Assembly: GCF_905147045.1 (NCBI RefSeq)
Contig: NC_065888.1
Coordinates: 11,661,001-11,725,000, forward strand
Reading direction: 5' to 3'
Source of the DNA: Nymphalis io
Lineage: Eukaryota > Arthropoda > Insecta > Lepidoptera > Nymphalidae
Length of the DNA: 64,000 nucleotides
The notes under the pieces: model-generated
What the model was told of the DNA's origin: nothing
The model's input: only the letters and a program-made list of their open reading frames with translations
Databases searched by the model: none
Part shown: positions 63,991 through 64,000 of the stretch, one piece after another
Layout of the letters: every line of letters begins with the position of its first letter
Position numbering within the stretch: the first letter of the stretch is position 1
Made by a program: the position numbers and the translations under genes

Positions 63991-64000
63991 TACAGATTTG

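Noticed and set aside
1..64000. CRISPR array, bacterial operon, phage or defence island
   Set aside because: No regularly spaced direct repeats with unique spacers, no ribosome binding sites and no dense coding; the repeat families and composition are those of an insect genome.
1..64000. Endogenous viral or LTR-retrotransposon copies
   Set aside because: No long terminal repeats, protease, integrase or capsid motifs were seen; all reverse transcriptase sequence belongs to non-LTR elements.

Overview
This 64 kb window looks like intergenic or intronic DNA from a lepidopteran, most likely a butterfly. It is strongly AT-rich. It has no bacterial-style operons, ribosome binding sites or dense coding. 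The same few short interspersed repeats recur on both strands throughout, and from recognition they are of the type common in lepidopteran (especially nymphalid) genomes. No intact host gene is visible. Most open frames are chance frames in AT-rich DNA or lie inside transposable elements.

The largest coding objects are retrotransposons. (1) A full-length RTE-type LINE on the + strand at 33442-36610 carries endonuclease plus reverse transcriptase. It is bounded by a 12-bp target-site duplication and damaged by two single-base frameshifts. (2) A 5'-truncated CR1/Jockey-superfamily LINE on the + strand at about 53793-56271 has a reverse transcriptase that is almost intact apart from one early stop and one frameshift. 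(3) The C-terminal end of a third, Jockey-like LINE lies on the - strand at 47890-48693, with three 3'-tail fragments of the same family at 27608, 60011 and 61010. Further relics of RTE C-termini lie at 14427, 18822 and 58197.

Four short-element families make up much of the rest. Family S1 (tRNA-type head, about 305 bp) has full or partial copies at 3986, 6021, 9282, 12544, 18129, 24065, 36637, 46243, 49619, 61395 and 63693, plus relics. Family S2 (about 290 bp, ends in TTCTATAAAA, no obvious pol III boxes) has about 17 copies. Family S3 (tRNA-type head, about 370 bp) has full or partial copies at 10509, 17065, 28290, 30125, 52650 and 57026. Family S4 (tRNA-type head, about 260 bp) has copies at 32258, 40769 and 41387. 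Several insertions retain readable target-site duplications (2464/2699, 3976/4127, 9270/9589, 46228/46548, 33430/36611).

The most striking non-LINE object is a perfect palindrome at 20839-21013: two identical 78-bp arms around a 19-bp loop, flanked by TAA on both sides. It looks like a fold-back MITE. Other perfect hairpins lie at 60719-60766 and 57026-57068. An unnamed repeat of about 80-105 bp occurs four times, always in the same orientation.

A handful of short, more GC-rich open stretches with splice-like borders (4351, 5552, 37446, 50068, 52299, 61861) could be exons of a repeat-diluted host gene. Each is short enough to be chance and all are given low confidence. I did not find a convincing new multi-gene biological system in this window.
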